A stretch of 13,764 nt of DNA from an uncultured Collinsella sp. GTDB taxonomy: Bacteria > Actinomycetota > Coriobacteriia > Coriobacteriales > Coriobacteriaceae. The DNA is taken from positions 1 through 13,764 of the forward strand of contig CALKBB010000220.1 in the NCBI GenBank assembly GCA_937989795.1. Reading direction: 5' to 3'. The position numbers and the translations under genes were made by a program. Of the stretch, positions 1-6,491 are shown piece after piece. Below the pieces are notes generated by a model, which did no database searches, was not told where the DNA came from, and was given only the letters and a program-made list of their open reading frames with translations. Each line of letters begins with the position of its first letter. Position 1 is the first letter of the stretch.

Positions 1-670
1 GCTGTCTGATGCTGTAGCCCACGCCGCGCACGGTTTTGATGCAGGCATCGGCGCCCGGGCATGCGGCGGAGAGCTTCTGCCGCAGCGTTTGGATGTGCAC
101 GTCGACGGTGCGCGTACCGCCGCAGTACTCAAAGCCCCACACGCGGTGCAGCAGTACCTCGCGGCTGTAGGCACGGTTGGGATGCGTCGCCAAAAAGCTC
201 AGCAGCGAGTACTCCATCAGTGTCAGGTCGATGGGCTCGCTATCGAGCGTCACCTGGTAGGTAGCCAGGTTAATCTCGAGGTTGTCGATGTTGAGCACAT
301 CGTCGGCGGCGACGGTCTCCTCCTCGCCCATCAGGCGCTGCGCGCGAGCCTTGAGCTCGTTGGGCGTCGCCGTGGGGCATACAAAGTCGGCATGCGCGTG
401 ATTCGGCAGGCGCAGGGTGCCGAGCGCCTCGTCGTCGACGATCACCAGCATGGGGACGCCGCCGCGATCGTCAAGCCACTTGGCAATCTGATCGATGCGG
501 TCGCTGCGGATGCCATCGGAATCGAGGATCAGCAGGTCAAAGTCGTGCGCCGCAGTCGGCGAATCGGGGGTGGCCAGGCTCACCTCGACACCCAAGGTGG
601 TCGTCAAGCTGCGGGCAAACTCGTGGAAGCGCGTCGTGCGCGCCATGAACAGGGCACTCTTTTCGGACAT
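1..670 (-). CDS. OmpR-family orphan response regulator, GlnR-like (3' end outside window)
   Basis: A winged-helix DNA-binding regulator; 223 residues are visible and the stop lies beyond the left edge. Residues 1-115 form a receiver-like domain. It keeps an Asp at the phospho-acceptor place (D50 in DLLILDSD) but lacks the N-terminal acidic pair (residues 5-11 read SALFMAR instead of an IVDDE-like strand) and the usual Lys (VCPTATP replaces a KPF-like stretch). Residues 125-223 are a clear OmpR wing-helix domain with VWGFEYCGGTRTVDVH and VRGVGYSIR. The ATG at 670 is chosen because GGAGG lies 5 nt upstream. It starts 50 nt after the glutamine-synthetase-like gene with no terminator between, so the two are probably co-transcribed. 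No histidine kinase is visible. The degenerate receiver, the Trans_reg_C sequence and the neighbour all recall actinobacterial GlnR. OmpR family is near certain; the GlnR role is inference. A RegX3/MtrA-like regulator is the alternative. Confidence 0.9.
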   Translation of the reverse strand, partial: MSEKSALFMARTTRFHEFARSLTTTLGVEVSLATPDSPTAAHDFDLLILDSDGIRSDRIDQIAKWLDDRGGVPMLVIVDDEALGTLRLPNHAHADFVCPTATPNELKARAQRLMGEEETVAADDVLNIDNLEINLATYQVTLDSEPIDLTLMEYSLLSFLATHPNRAYSREVLLHRVWGFEYCGGTRTVDVHIQTLRQKLSAACPGADACIKTVRGVGYSIRQ

Positions 671-720
671 ATCGGCCTCCAAGGAAATGAGCTCAATCGT
701 ACTGGAACAAGCCAGCGCGA

Positions 721-2058
721 TTAGGAGTTCGCCAGGTAGTGCTTGATCTCCCACTCGGTAATCGTGGACTCAAACTTATGCCACTCGTCGCGCTTCTTTT
801 TAAGGAAGAAACTGTGGATGTGCTCGCCGAGGGCATCCTTCATAAACTGCGAGTCCTCAAACACGTCGAGCGCCTCTTTGAGCGAGCGCGGCAGCGGCGT
901 GTAGCCGGCCTCGACCATCTGGCGGTCGGTGAGCTTGAGCGTCTCGGCCGTGGCCTCGGGCGGGAGCTCCAGCTTGCGCTCGATGCCGTCCAGGCCAGCC
1001 GCCAGCGTGACGGCGTTGACCAGGTACGGGTTGGCCATGGGGTCGGGGCTGCGAAGCTCGATGCGCGTGGACAGCTGCTTGCCGGGCTTGTAGACCGGGA
1101 TGCGGACCATACTCGCGCGGTTGCGCAGGCCCCACGTGGCGTACTGCGGCACGGAGTCGCCGCCGGTAGTAATGCGCTTGTAGGAGTTGACCGTGGGGTT
1201 GGTGATGGCGCTGATCTCGCGCGCGTGCGCCAGGATGCCGGCCATGTAGTGCTTGGCGATATCGGAGAGGTGGTACTTCTCGTCGTCCTCGCCCCAAAAG
1301 ACGTTGTTACCGTCGTGGTCGAACAGCGACTGATGCAAAAACATGGCGCTGCCGTCCTCGCCCGCCAACGGCTTGGGCATAAAGGAGGCGTGGCAACCGC
1401 TCTCGTAGGCTTGCTGCTTAATGATGAGCTTGGCCGTGGTGATGGCGTCGGACATGCTCAGGGCCTCGGCGTGGCGCAGGCTCATGCCGTGCTGCGAGCG
1501 GCCGGCGGCGTGGAAGGTGTACTCCACGGGCACGGACATCTTCTCGAGCGTGAGGACCGTGTTGCGGCGCAGGTCGCGAGCGGCATCGCTCACCGAAAGA
1601 TCGAAGTAGCCCACGTTGTCGAGCGGCTCGGGGGTGTGCTCGTCGGGGAAGTAGTAATACTCCAGCTCGGCACCCACGTTGAGCAGATAACCAGCCTTCT
1701 CGGCCTTGCGGAACATGCGGCGCAGGGCATCGCGCGGGTCGCCGGCAAACGGCTTGCGATCGGGAGTGCACACGTCGCAGAACACGCGGGCGACGCCGTT
1801 ATGGCTCGGGCGCCACGGCAGAATCTGGAAGGTCGAAGCATCGGGGAACGCCAGCATGTCGGCTTCCTCGGGCGTGGCAAAGCCCTCGATGGCAGAGCCG
1901 TCAAAGCCAATACCCTCCTCAAAAGCGACCTCGAGGTCCTCGGGGCTAATGGCAAAGTTCTTGAGGCGGCCGAGAATATCGACAAACCACAGACGCACAA
2001 AGCGGATGTCACGCTGCTCTACGGAACGGAGTACGTAATCGATGTTCTGCTGGTTCAT
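721..2058 (-). CDS. glnA: Glutamine-synthetase-family protein (GlnA2-like length) with altered metal-site residues
   Basis: 445 residues, the size of short class-I glutamine synthetases such as mycobacterial GlnA2, with beta-grasp and catalytic domains. Family marks present: FDGSAIEGF (D53), GAELE (E131, E133), MPKP at 227-230, H242, NSYKR (291-295), NR at 313-314, and RIELRSPDP (E334, R336). Against my remembered GlnA2 alignment several catalytic positions differ: the HHE glutamate is A184, the QQE/QNE glutamate is G191, the first His of GMHxH is F240, and the flap Glu (GGEAP) is D301 with one extra residue nearby. These correspond to enteric E212, E220, H269 and E327. Canonical ATP-dependent glutamate-ammonia ligation is therefore doubtful. 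The enzyme may be inactive, use another substrate, or serve as a sensor. The start at 2058 has AAAGGGGAG just upstream. It is followed by a GlnR-like regulator gene. The symbol names the family only. Confidence 0.9.
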   Translation of the reverse strand: MNQQNIDYVLRSVEQRDIRFVRLWFVDILGRLKNFAISPEDLEVAFEEGIGFDGSAIEGFATPEEADMLAFPDASTFQILPWRPSHNGVARVFCDVCTPDRKPFAGDPRDALRRMFRKAEKAGYLLNVGAELEYYYFPDEHTPEPLDNVGYFDLSVSDAARDLRRNTVLTLEKMSVPVEYTFHAAGRSQHGMSLRHAEALSMSDAITTAKLIIKQQAYESGCHASFMPKPLAGEDGSAMFLHQSLFDHDGNNVFWGEDDEKYHLSDIAKHYMAGILAHAREISAITNPTVNSYKRITTGGDSVPQYATWGLRNRASMVRIPVYKPGKQLSTRIELRSPDPMANPYLVNAVTLAAGLDGIERKLELPPEATAETLKLTDRQMVEAGYTPLPRSLKEALDVFEDSQFMKDALGEHIHSFFLKKKRDEWHKFESTITEWEIKHYLANS

Positions 2059-2123
2059 GTCGCTCCCCTTTCTTTCGGGCGGGTTTCGACTGGTCTATAT
2101 CGCAGATACTATCGCAGAAAAAT

Positions 2124-2139
2124 GTTTCCGCAGGGTTAA
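2124..2139 (-). promoter_or_regulatory. Candidate GlnR-type operator in the glnA promoter region
   Basis: On the minus strand the sequence reads TTAAC, six bases (cctgcg), then GAAAC. The published Streptomyces GlnR site is gTnAC-n6-GaAAC, so all strongly conserved bases and the spacing match; only the weak first G differs. A looser pair, GAAAC-n6-GAAAG, lies at 2072-2087 close to the ribosome binding site. Two possible -10 elements follow: TAGTAT (2106-2111) and TATAGA (2094-2099). With the second, the box would centre near -45, a usual activator position. Seen directly: the motif. Inferred: that the downstream GlnR-like protein binds it. Confidence 0.45.
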
Positions 2140-2155
2140 AGCGTATCAAGCGCTC

Positions 2156-2183
2156 AAAAAACGTGCGCGAACAGGCCGTTGCG
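2156..2183 (-). terminator. Possible weak terminator of the LacI-family gene
   Basis: On the minus strand CGCAAC-ggcct-GTTcGCG (2183-2166) forms a short stem with one bulged base. Four bases later a run of six T follows (2161-2156). It begins 10 nt after the lacI-family stop codon. The stem is short, so termination may be partial and some read-through into glnA is possible. Confidence 0.4.
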
Positions 2184-2192
2184 AACGAGCGG

Positions 2193-3215
2193 CTAGCGCG
2201 AAGTCGAAGCGCGGTGTTCAATGTGACCAGGAACCTCGATGCGCTTGGGGGCGAGCTTTGCGGCTTCGCCCACGGTGGTGGTAACAACGTCGATGCGCTC
2301 GGACAGACGCTCGACTACGCGCTCGGCAATGGTGAGGGTGTCTTGCGCTGCTGTGGTCACACCGCCAAAGAGCACGTGGTTCCCAGGATAATCGTCAAAC
2401 GTCGCAATCTTAAGACCAGCCGGTAACGAGGGACCAAGCTGCGCCAGAGCCTCGGTCAGGCGCAGGAAGACCAGGCCGTTGACGGCAATGAGGCCGAGCT
2501 TTTTACCGGCATAGTCACGCATGGTCTCGTCCAAGCGGCCGATGCCCGTGGCGCCACCGTCGGCCAGGGTGACAACCTCGCCCGCAAGACCGCGGCGCGA
2601 CAGCTCGTCGGTAAAGGCCTCGGCGCGCTCTCGACGCACGGGGCTGTCGTCGCTTGCCTCGGTGAGCAGGCACAGGCGCTCGCTGCCAGCGGCGGCGAGC
2701 TCGTCTACCAAGCCAGCGACCAGCTCACGGTTGTTAGATGTCACCAGATCGACACCGCCGTCGGCAACGTCGCGGTCGAGCAGCACAACAGGCAGACGTC
2801 CCGCTGCCGCAGCGATCGCCTCGTCATTGCCTCCGCAGGTGTTGACGACCAGGCCGTCCACGCCGGCATCGATAAGCCTGGTAAGCGACTCCGCTTCCTT
2901 AGCGGGGTCGTTGCCGCTAATGGCCGTCATGAGCGAGCAGCCGCGCGCGGCGGCGCTGACGGAAAGCCCTTCGAGCATGGCGCTGGAGAACGGGTTGGCG
3001 ATGTCGGCCAGGATCACGCCGATGAGGTTGGTGCGCGAGCTGCGTAGATTGCGCGCGGCGGCACGCGGGCGATAGCCGGTGCGCTCGATAACCGCCGCGA
3101 TGCGAGCACGGGTTTCCTCGGTCATTTGCCCGGGGCGGTTGTTGAGATAGCGCGAGACCGTGGCCGGGCTCACGCCCGCCTCGGCAGCAATGTCCTTAAT
3201 CCTCATCTGCGCCAT
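2193..3215 (-). CDS. LacI-family transcriptional regulator (KdgR-like)
   Basis: 340 residues, normal LacI length. The N-terminal helix-turn-helix is clear: RIKDIAAEAGVSPATVSRYL near residues 5-24, then the TGYRPRAAARNLRS hinge near residue 50-65. A periplasmic-binding-protein-like effector domain follows, starting at LIGVILADIANPFSS. The ISGNDPAKEAE and LIDAGVDGLVVNT stretches recall KdgR-type sugar-acid regulators, but that assignment is tentative. The start at 3215 is preferred over the upstream in-frame ATG at 3263 because the HTH begins immediately after it and GGGGTG sits about 5 nt upstream; the longer version would add 16 residues with no family counterpart. A TAAAAT -10-like hexamer lies at 3253-3258. 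Neighbours on both sides are regulators or nitrogen genes, so its target operon is not in the window, unless it acts on the ebg operon about 9 kb away. Confidence 0.9.
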   Translation of the reverse strand: MAQMRIKDIAAEAGVSPATVSRYLNNRPGQMTEETRARIAAVIERTGYRPRAAARNLRSSRTNLIGVILADIANPFSSAMLEGLSVSAAARGCSLMTAISGNDPAKEAESLTRLIDAGVDGLVVNTCGGNDEAIAAAAGRLPVVLLDRDVADGGVDLVTSNNRELVAGLVDELAAAGSERLCLLTEASDDSPVRRERAEAFTDELSRRGLAGEVVTLADGGATGIGRLDETMRDYAGKKLGLIAVNGLVFLRLTEALAQLGPSLPAGLKIATFDDYPGNHVLFGGVTTAAQDTLTIAERVVERLSERIDVVTTTVGEAAKLAPKRIEVPGHIEHRASTSR

Positions 3216-3282
3216 AGCGCACCCCGTTTCCCAATTGTCGGCGGTCTGAGCCATTTTAGGCATTTTTTTAAAAATCTCGGTT

Positions 3283-3316
3283 GCAAAACGCCGTAGGTGA
3301 ACAGCGTCGTTTTTGC
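3283..3316 (-). terminator. Possible terminator of the GntR gene (weak)
   Basis: GCAAAACG at 3283-3290 pairs with CGTTTTTGC at 3308-3316 with one bulged A. It lies 24 nt past the gntR stop and is followed on the minus strand by a GATTTTT tract (about 3273-3279). The AT-rich stem and the distance to the T run make this uncertain. Confidence 0.3.
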
Positions 3317-3340
3317 GTCTCGAGCAGATGCGGTGATGGG

Positions 3341-4033
3341 CTAGATAGACGAGTCTTTGGACAGCTCAAAATAGTCGGGATGCAAGGCGATAACCGGACC
3401 TTGCTCTTCGGGCATCAGGTGCAGGTGTGTCTCTGCCAGATAGCTCGCCGTATCGGTATCGCCTCTCTTAATGGCCTCGAGAATCCGGCGATGCTGCCGA
3501 CGAATCGGCTCCCAATCTAAATCCTGCGACACCATACGCAACCAGTTGTATCGCTCAAAATGCGTGTTGATGCTCTTCATCCAATCCCACAACATGTGAC
3601 GACCGGCAATCTCAAAACACGTCTCATGAAACAGGTTATCCAGGTCGAAAAAGCGACGCGTCTCGCGATGATCGAGCGATTCGGACTCGGCAAGAATCTG
3701 CTCAAGCCGCTGCTTTTGCTCGGGCGTAGCGGCCGAACAGCATTTAATAAGCACGCTTCTCTCGAGTTTCTCGCGCAAGAAACAGGCATTCTCGGCGCGC
3801 TCCATGCTGATTTTTGAGACATAGGTGCCGCTTTTGGGACGCGTTTCCACCAGCTCCTGCTCACGCAGGCGCACAAAGGACTCGCGAATGGGCGTGCGCC
3901 CGATTCCCGTCTCCTTTTCCAGACCAATCGCCGAAAGACGCGTGCCGGGCTTGAGCTCGGCATAGATGATCTTGGAGCGCAATGCGTTGTATGCCTGATC
4001 TTGCAAGCTCTGATAATGCTGGTGTTGTTCCAT
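3341..4033 (-). CDS. GntR-family regulator, FadR/FCD subfamily
   Basis: 230 residues. Residues 10-75 are a GntR winged helix (AYNALRSKIIYAELKPGTRL, then GIGRTPIRESFVRL and the wing GTYVSKIS). Residues 80-210 match the all-helical FCD effector domain: FLREKLE, the D132xxFH136 motif, then H181 (RRQHRRILEAI) and H203/H205 as candidate metal ligands. FCD regulators generally bind small organic acids, often through a metal ion, and repress a neighbouring catabolic gene. The gene lies 205 nt downstream of the flavo-oxidoreductase on the same strand, so that enzyme is the natural first candidate target. The start at 4033 has GAGGG about 5 nt upstream. A TAGTAT hexamer (4078-4083) and a 10-10-10 dyad (4091-4120) lie upstream, suggesting its own, possibly autoregulated, promoter. 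Effector unknown. Confidence 0.92.
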   Translation of the reverse strand: MEQHQHYQSLQDQAYNALRSKIIYAELKPGTRLSAIGLEKETGIGRTPIRESFVRLREQELVETRPKSGTYVSKISMERAENACFLREKLERSVLIKCCSAATPEQKQRLEQILAESESLDHRETRRFFDLDNLFHETCFEIAGRHMLWDWMKSINTHFERYNWLRMVSQDLDWEPIRRQHRRILEAIKRGDTDTASYLAETHLHLMPEEQGPVIALHPDYFELSKDSSI

Positions 4034-4090
4034 AAAGCCCTCGGATGAAGCTCACGGTTTGTCGAATATCACCCGTAATACTATCGCATC

Positions 4091-4120
4091 CCCTATCTCA
4101 TCAGTTGCGGTGAAATAGGG
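4091..4120. promoter_or_regulatory. 10-bp dyad upstream of the GntR gene, candidate operator
   Basis: CCCTATCTCA (4091-4100), a 10-nt spacer, then TGAAATAGGG (4111-4120); the arms are complementary except for one position. It sits just upstream of the probable -10 (4078-4083) of gntR, overlapping the -35 and spacer. Part of it, CCTATCnnATCAG (4092-4104), recurs upstream of the oxidoreductase at 6235-6247. No T tract follows, so an operator is favoured over a terminator. Confidence 0.4.
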
Positions 4121-4150
4121 CGCGCTCGCGTCGCCAGGATCACAAGAGCA

Positions 4151-4185
4151 AGCGGCGGCATCCCGAAACCCGGGACCCCGCCGCT
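4151..4185 (-). terminator. Terminator-like hairpin after the oxidoreductase gene
   Basis: AGCGGCGG (4151-4158) pairs perfectly with CCGCCGCT (4178-4185), and TCCCG/CGGGA forms an inner stem with a 5-nt loop. The hairpin lies about 50 nt past the oxidoreductase stop. On the minus strand the following TGCTCTTGT is only moderately T-rich; on the plus strand GTTTTG follows. It separates the oxidoreductase from gntR. Confidence 0.6.
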
Positions 4186-4238
4186 GTTTTGCTATCGGAT
4201 GGCGCAGGGATGCCCCTCCCAATGCACCAGGGGGTTGA

Positions 4239-6188
4239 CTAGAGCTCGCAGGCAACCTTGTAGCCATCGCCGATGGCATCGCGGATGTTGCCACACTTCT
4301 GGGCATCGCCCAGCACGTGGGTGGTAACGCCGGCTGCAGCCAAGTCGTCGGCCAGCTTGGTGTTGGGACGGTAACCCATCGCCAGCACCAGCGTATCGGC
4401 ACCGGTGATGGTGTGGACCTCGCCGTCCTTCTCGTAACTGATGGTGTCCTCGGTGATCTCGGTCACCTTGGCCTCGGTCAGCACGTGAACGCCCTTGGAG
4501 AGCATGCGCGTGATAAGCACCGCGCGACCGGCGCCACCCTCGTTGGCGGCGAGCGTCTTGGTCATCTCGATAACAGTGACATCGCGGTTGGCCGGCGACA
4601 GGTCGTTGACCAACGGGGCCAGGTAATCGGCCGTCTCGCAGCCGACGGTGCCGCCGCCCACGATGACGATCTTCTTGCCCGGGAAGGCCTTGCCGCCCAG
4701 CAGGTCGTCGGCCGTCATGACCTGCTTAAAGCCCTGCATGAAGGCCGGAGCGATGGACTCGGCGCCATAAGCCAGAACGACCTCGTAGCCGGCGTAGTCA
4801 CGCTGAATGTCCTCGGCAGTAAGCTCGGTGCCAAATACGCACTTCACGCCAGCCTCGGCCAGGCGACGATACTGATACTTGATCACGCGGGTGAGTTCCT
4901 GCTTTGCCGGCGGAACGGCTGCGATACGCATCTCGCCGCCCGGCTCGTCCTGCTTATCCACGAGCACCACGTTGTGACCACGCTTGGCGGCAATGAACGC
5001 CGCCTCCATGCCCGCGGGACCGGCGCCCACAACCAGTACGTTCTTGGCCTCGGCGGCAGGCTCGTAGCCAGCCTCGTCGCGCTCTACGTCCGGGTTGACG
5101 GTGCAGGAGATGCGCTTGCCGAACATAATGCCGTTCAGGCAGCGCAGGCAACCAATGCAGGGGCGAATATCGTCGGCGTTGCCGGCAGCGGCCTTATTGC
5201 AGAACTCGGCATCGCACAGATTGGCGCGGCCCATCATGCAGATGTCAGCAGCGCCGTCCTCGATCAGCTCCTCGGCAATCCATGCCTCGTTAATGCGGCC
5301 GACCGTGGCAACGGGAATGTTCACGTGCTTCTTAATCTCACGCGAGCAAGCGGCGTGCGAGGCCTGCTGCGTACCGGCGGCGGGAATCGCAGAGCCGCGC
5401 TTGATGGTGGTGCCGCCCGACACGTGAATCATGTCGACGCCGGCCTTCTCCAGGCGACGCGAGACGTAGATCATGTCGTTGAGGGTCAGGCCGCCATCGG
5501 TGTACTCGTCGCCCGAGATACGAACGTCGATGATAAAGTCCTTGCCGCAGCGCTCGCGAATCTCGGCGATGACCTCGAGCAAAAAGCGCATGCGGGCGTC
5601 AAGCGAGCCGCCGTACTCGTCGGTGCGCTTGTTATAGAGCGGGGTCAAAAAGCCACCGAGCATGCCGTGGGCGTGCGCCGCATGGACCTCGACGCCATCG
5701 ACGCCAGCCTTCTGCATGCGCACGGCGGCGTCACCAAACTGATGCGTGAGCTCGTGGATCTCATCGACCGTGATGGGGCGCGGCGCCTCGCGGGCATAGG
5801 ACGGGCCCACAAAGGACGGAGCGATGAGGCGCGGCGTGCCCGGAATGTTAAAGGCCATGTAGGCGGGATGGAAGAGCTGCGGCATGATCATGCAGCCATA
5901 CTCGTGGACGGCCGCGGCGAGCTTTTCCCAGCCGGGGATGAATGTGTCGTCGTAGCAGCACATGTCGCCCGGCAGATAGGTATAGGTGGGCTCGACCGTC
6001 ACGACCTCGGTGATGATCAGGCCCACGCCGCCCTTGGCGCGAGCACGGTAATGATCGACCAGGTCGTCGGTCACATAGCCGTGATCGGCCAGGTTGGTAG
6101 ATACCGGCGGCATAAAGACGCGGTTCTTAACCTCGGTCGTACCGACCTTGATCGGGCTAAAGAGCATCGGATAGGCAGAGGACTCCAT
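4239..6188 (-). CDS. Flavin/iron-sulfur NADH:enoate reductase-like oxidoreductase (OYE family, BaiCD/BaiH/FadH-like)
   Basis: 649 residues, the length of 2,4-dienoyl-CoA reductase/BaiCD/BaiH-type enzymes. Residues 1-340 are an Old-Yellow-Enzyme FMN TIM barrel (LFSPIKVGTTEVKNRVFMPP, then NKRTDEYGGSLDAR). Cys344, Cys347, Cys350 and Cys362 are the CxxCxxC-x11-C ligands of a 4Fe-4S cluster. Residue 383 on is a nested FAD/NAD(P) region with GAGPAG (388-393) and GGGTVG (511-516). Electrons would pass from NAD(P)H via FAD and the cluster to FMN, reducing an alpha,beta-unsaturated substrate in the cytosol. The usual proton-donor region reads HAAHAHGMLGGF (169-180), where many relatives have a Tyr; this may mark a different substrate. 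The start at 6188 is chosen because AAAGGAA lies 6 nt upstream; the in-frame ATG at 6269 would put a strong dyad inside the gene. Substrate not identifiable. Confidence 0.92.
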   Translation of the reverse strand: MESSAYPMLFSPIKVGTTEVKNRVFMPPVSTNLADHGYVTDDLVDHYRARAKGGVGLIITEVVTVEPTYTYLPGDMCCYDDTFIPGWEKLAAAVHEYGCMIMPQLFHPAYMAFNIPGTPRLIAPSFVGPSYAREAPRPITVDEIHELTHQFGDAAVRMQKAGVDGVEVHAAHAHGMLGGFLTPLYNKRTDEYGGSLDARMRFLLEVIAEIRERCGKDFIIDVRISGDEYTDGGLTLNDMIYVSRRLEKAGVDMIHVSGGTTIKRGSAIPAAGTQQASHAACSREIKKHVNIPVATVGRINEAWIAEELIEDGAADICMMGRANLCDAEFCNKAAAGNADDIRPCIGCLRCLNGIMFGKRISCTVNPDVERDEAGYEPAAEAKNVLVVGAGPAGMEAAFIAAKRGHNVVLVDKQDEPGGEMRIAAVPPAKQELTRVIKYQYRRLAEAGVKCVFGTELTAEDIQRDYAGYEVVLAYGAESIAPAFMQGFKQVMTADDLLGGKAFPGKKIVIVGGGTVGCETADYLAPLVNDLSPANRDVTVIEMTKTLAANEGGAGRAVLITRMLSKGVHVLTEAKVTEITEDTISYEKDGEVHTITGADTLVLAMGYRPNTKLADDLAAAGVTTHVLGDAQKCGNIRDAIGDGYKVACEL

Positions 6189-6216
6189 ACAGGGTTCCTT
6201 TCGTTTGAGCCGCTCG

Positions 6217-6257
6217 GCGGCAGTTGCTGATGTACCTATCGTATCAGCAACTGCCGC
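6217..6257. promoter_or_regulatory. Perfect 15-bp inverted repeat upstream of the oxidoreductase
   Basis: GCGGCAGTTGCTGAT (6217-6231) and ATCAGCAACTGCCGC (6243-6257) are exact reverse complements around an 11-nt spacer. It lies 29-69 bp upstream of the start codon. Neither strand has a T tract after it, so it is not an ordinary terminator. A TACGAT -10-like hexamer (6238-6243) lies in the loop and TTGACT (6264-6269) lies 20 nt further upstream, longer than the usual spacing. Either an operator covering the promoter or a 5' leader stem; regulator unknown, with the downstream GntR/FCD protein a candidate. Confidence 0.55.
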
Positions 6258-6290
6258 ATCCGCAGTCAAACATGCCCAAACGCCGGTCGG

Positions 6291-6491
6291 TTAATGAACG
6301 CCGCGGCCCAAGTCTTCGGCGATTTTGTCCACGCCCTTAAGCGCGGCGCACGTCTTTTTGTTGGAGCAATGCCCCGTGCAAACGCCACCCTGAGCGCAGT
6401 CGGCGCAGGTGCCCTTGCGGTAGATGCGCACGCATACCGCAGCAAACGCAATACCGATAACAGCCAGTACAACAATATCGATAGGTGCCAT
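6291..6491 (-). CDS. FeoB-associated Cys-rich membrane protein
   Basis: 66 residues. One N-terminal membrane helix (about residues 4-21, IDIVVLAVIGIAFAAVCV), then a basic turn and a Cys-rich tail with Cys29, 32, 38, 42 and 48 (CADC, VCTGHC) plus His41. This is the pattern of the small FeoB-associated Cys-rich proteins (PF12669-like), thought to assist ferrous iron uptake, perhaps by binding metal at the cytoplasmic face. The start at 6491 has a strong GAGGAGG about 6 nt upstream. It follows feoB but is separated from it by a terminator and about 115 nt, so it is probably expressed at least partly on its own. Family assignment rests on size, topology, Cys pattern and position. Confidence 0.88.
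   Translation of the reverse strand: MAPIDIVVLAVIGIAFAAVCVRIYRKGTCADCAQGGVCTGHCSNKKTCAALKGVDKIAEDLGRGVH

Noticed and set aside
89..724. 211-codon plus-strand open frame opposite the response regulator
   Set aside because: The opposite strand encodes an intact OmpR winged-helix protein with a good ribosome binding site.
739..2139. 466-codon plus-strand open frame opposite glnA
   Set aside because: Mirror frame of a recognisable GS-family gene in GC-rich DNA; its product has no recognisable domain and is repetitive in V, A, G and L.
4317..6230. 637-codon plus-strand open frame opposite the oxidoreductase
   Set aside because: Shadow of a clear flavo-enzyme; composition is rich in H, D, G, V and L with no motif.
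6189..6269. N-terminal 27-residue extension of the oxidoreductase from the ATG at 6269
   Set aside because: It would encode the perfect 15-bp dyad, has no family counterpart, and the ATG at 6188 has a good ribosome binding site.
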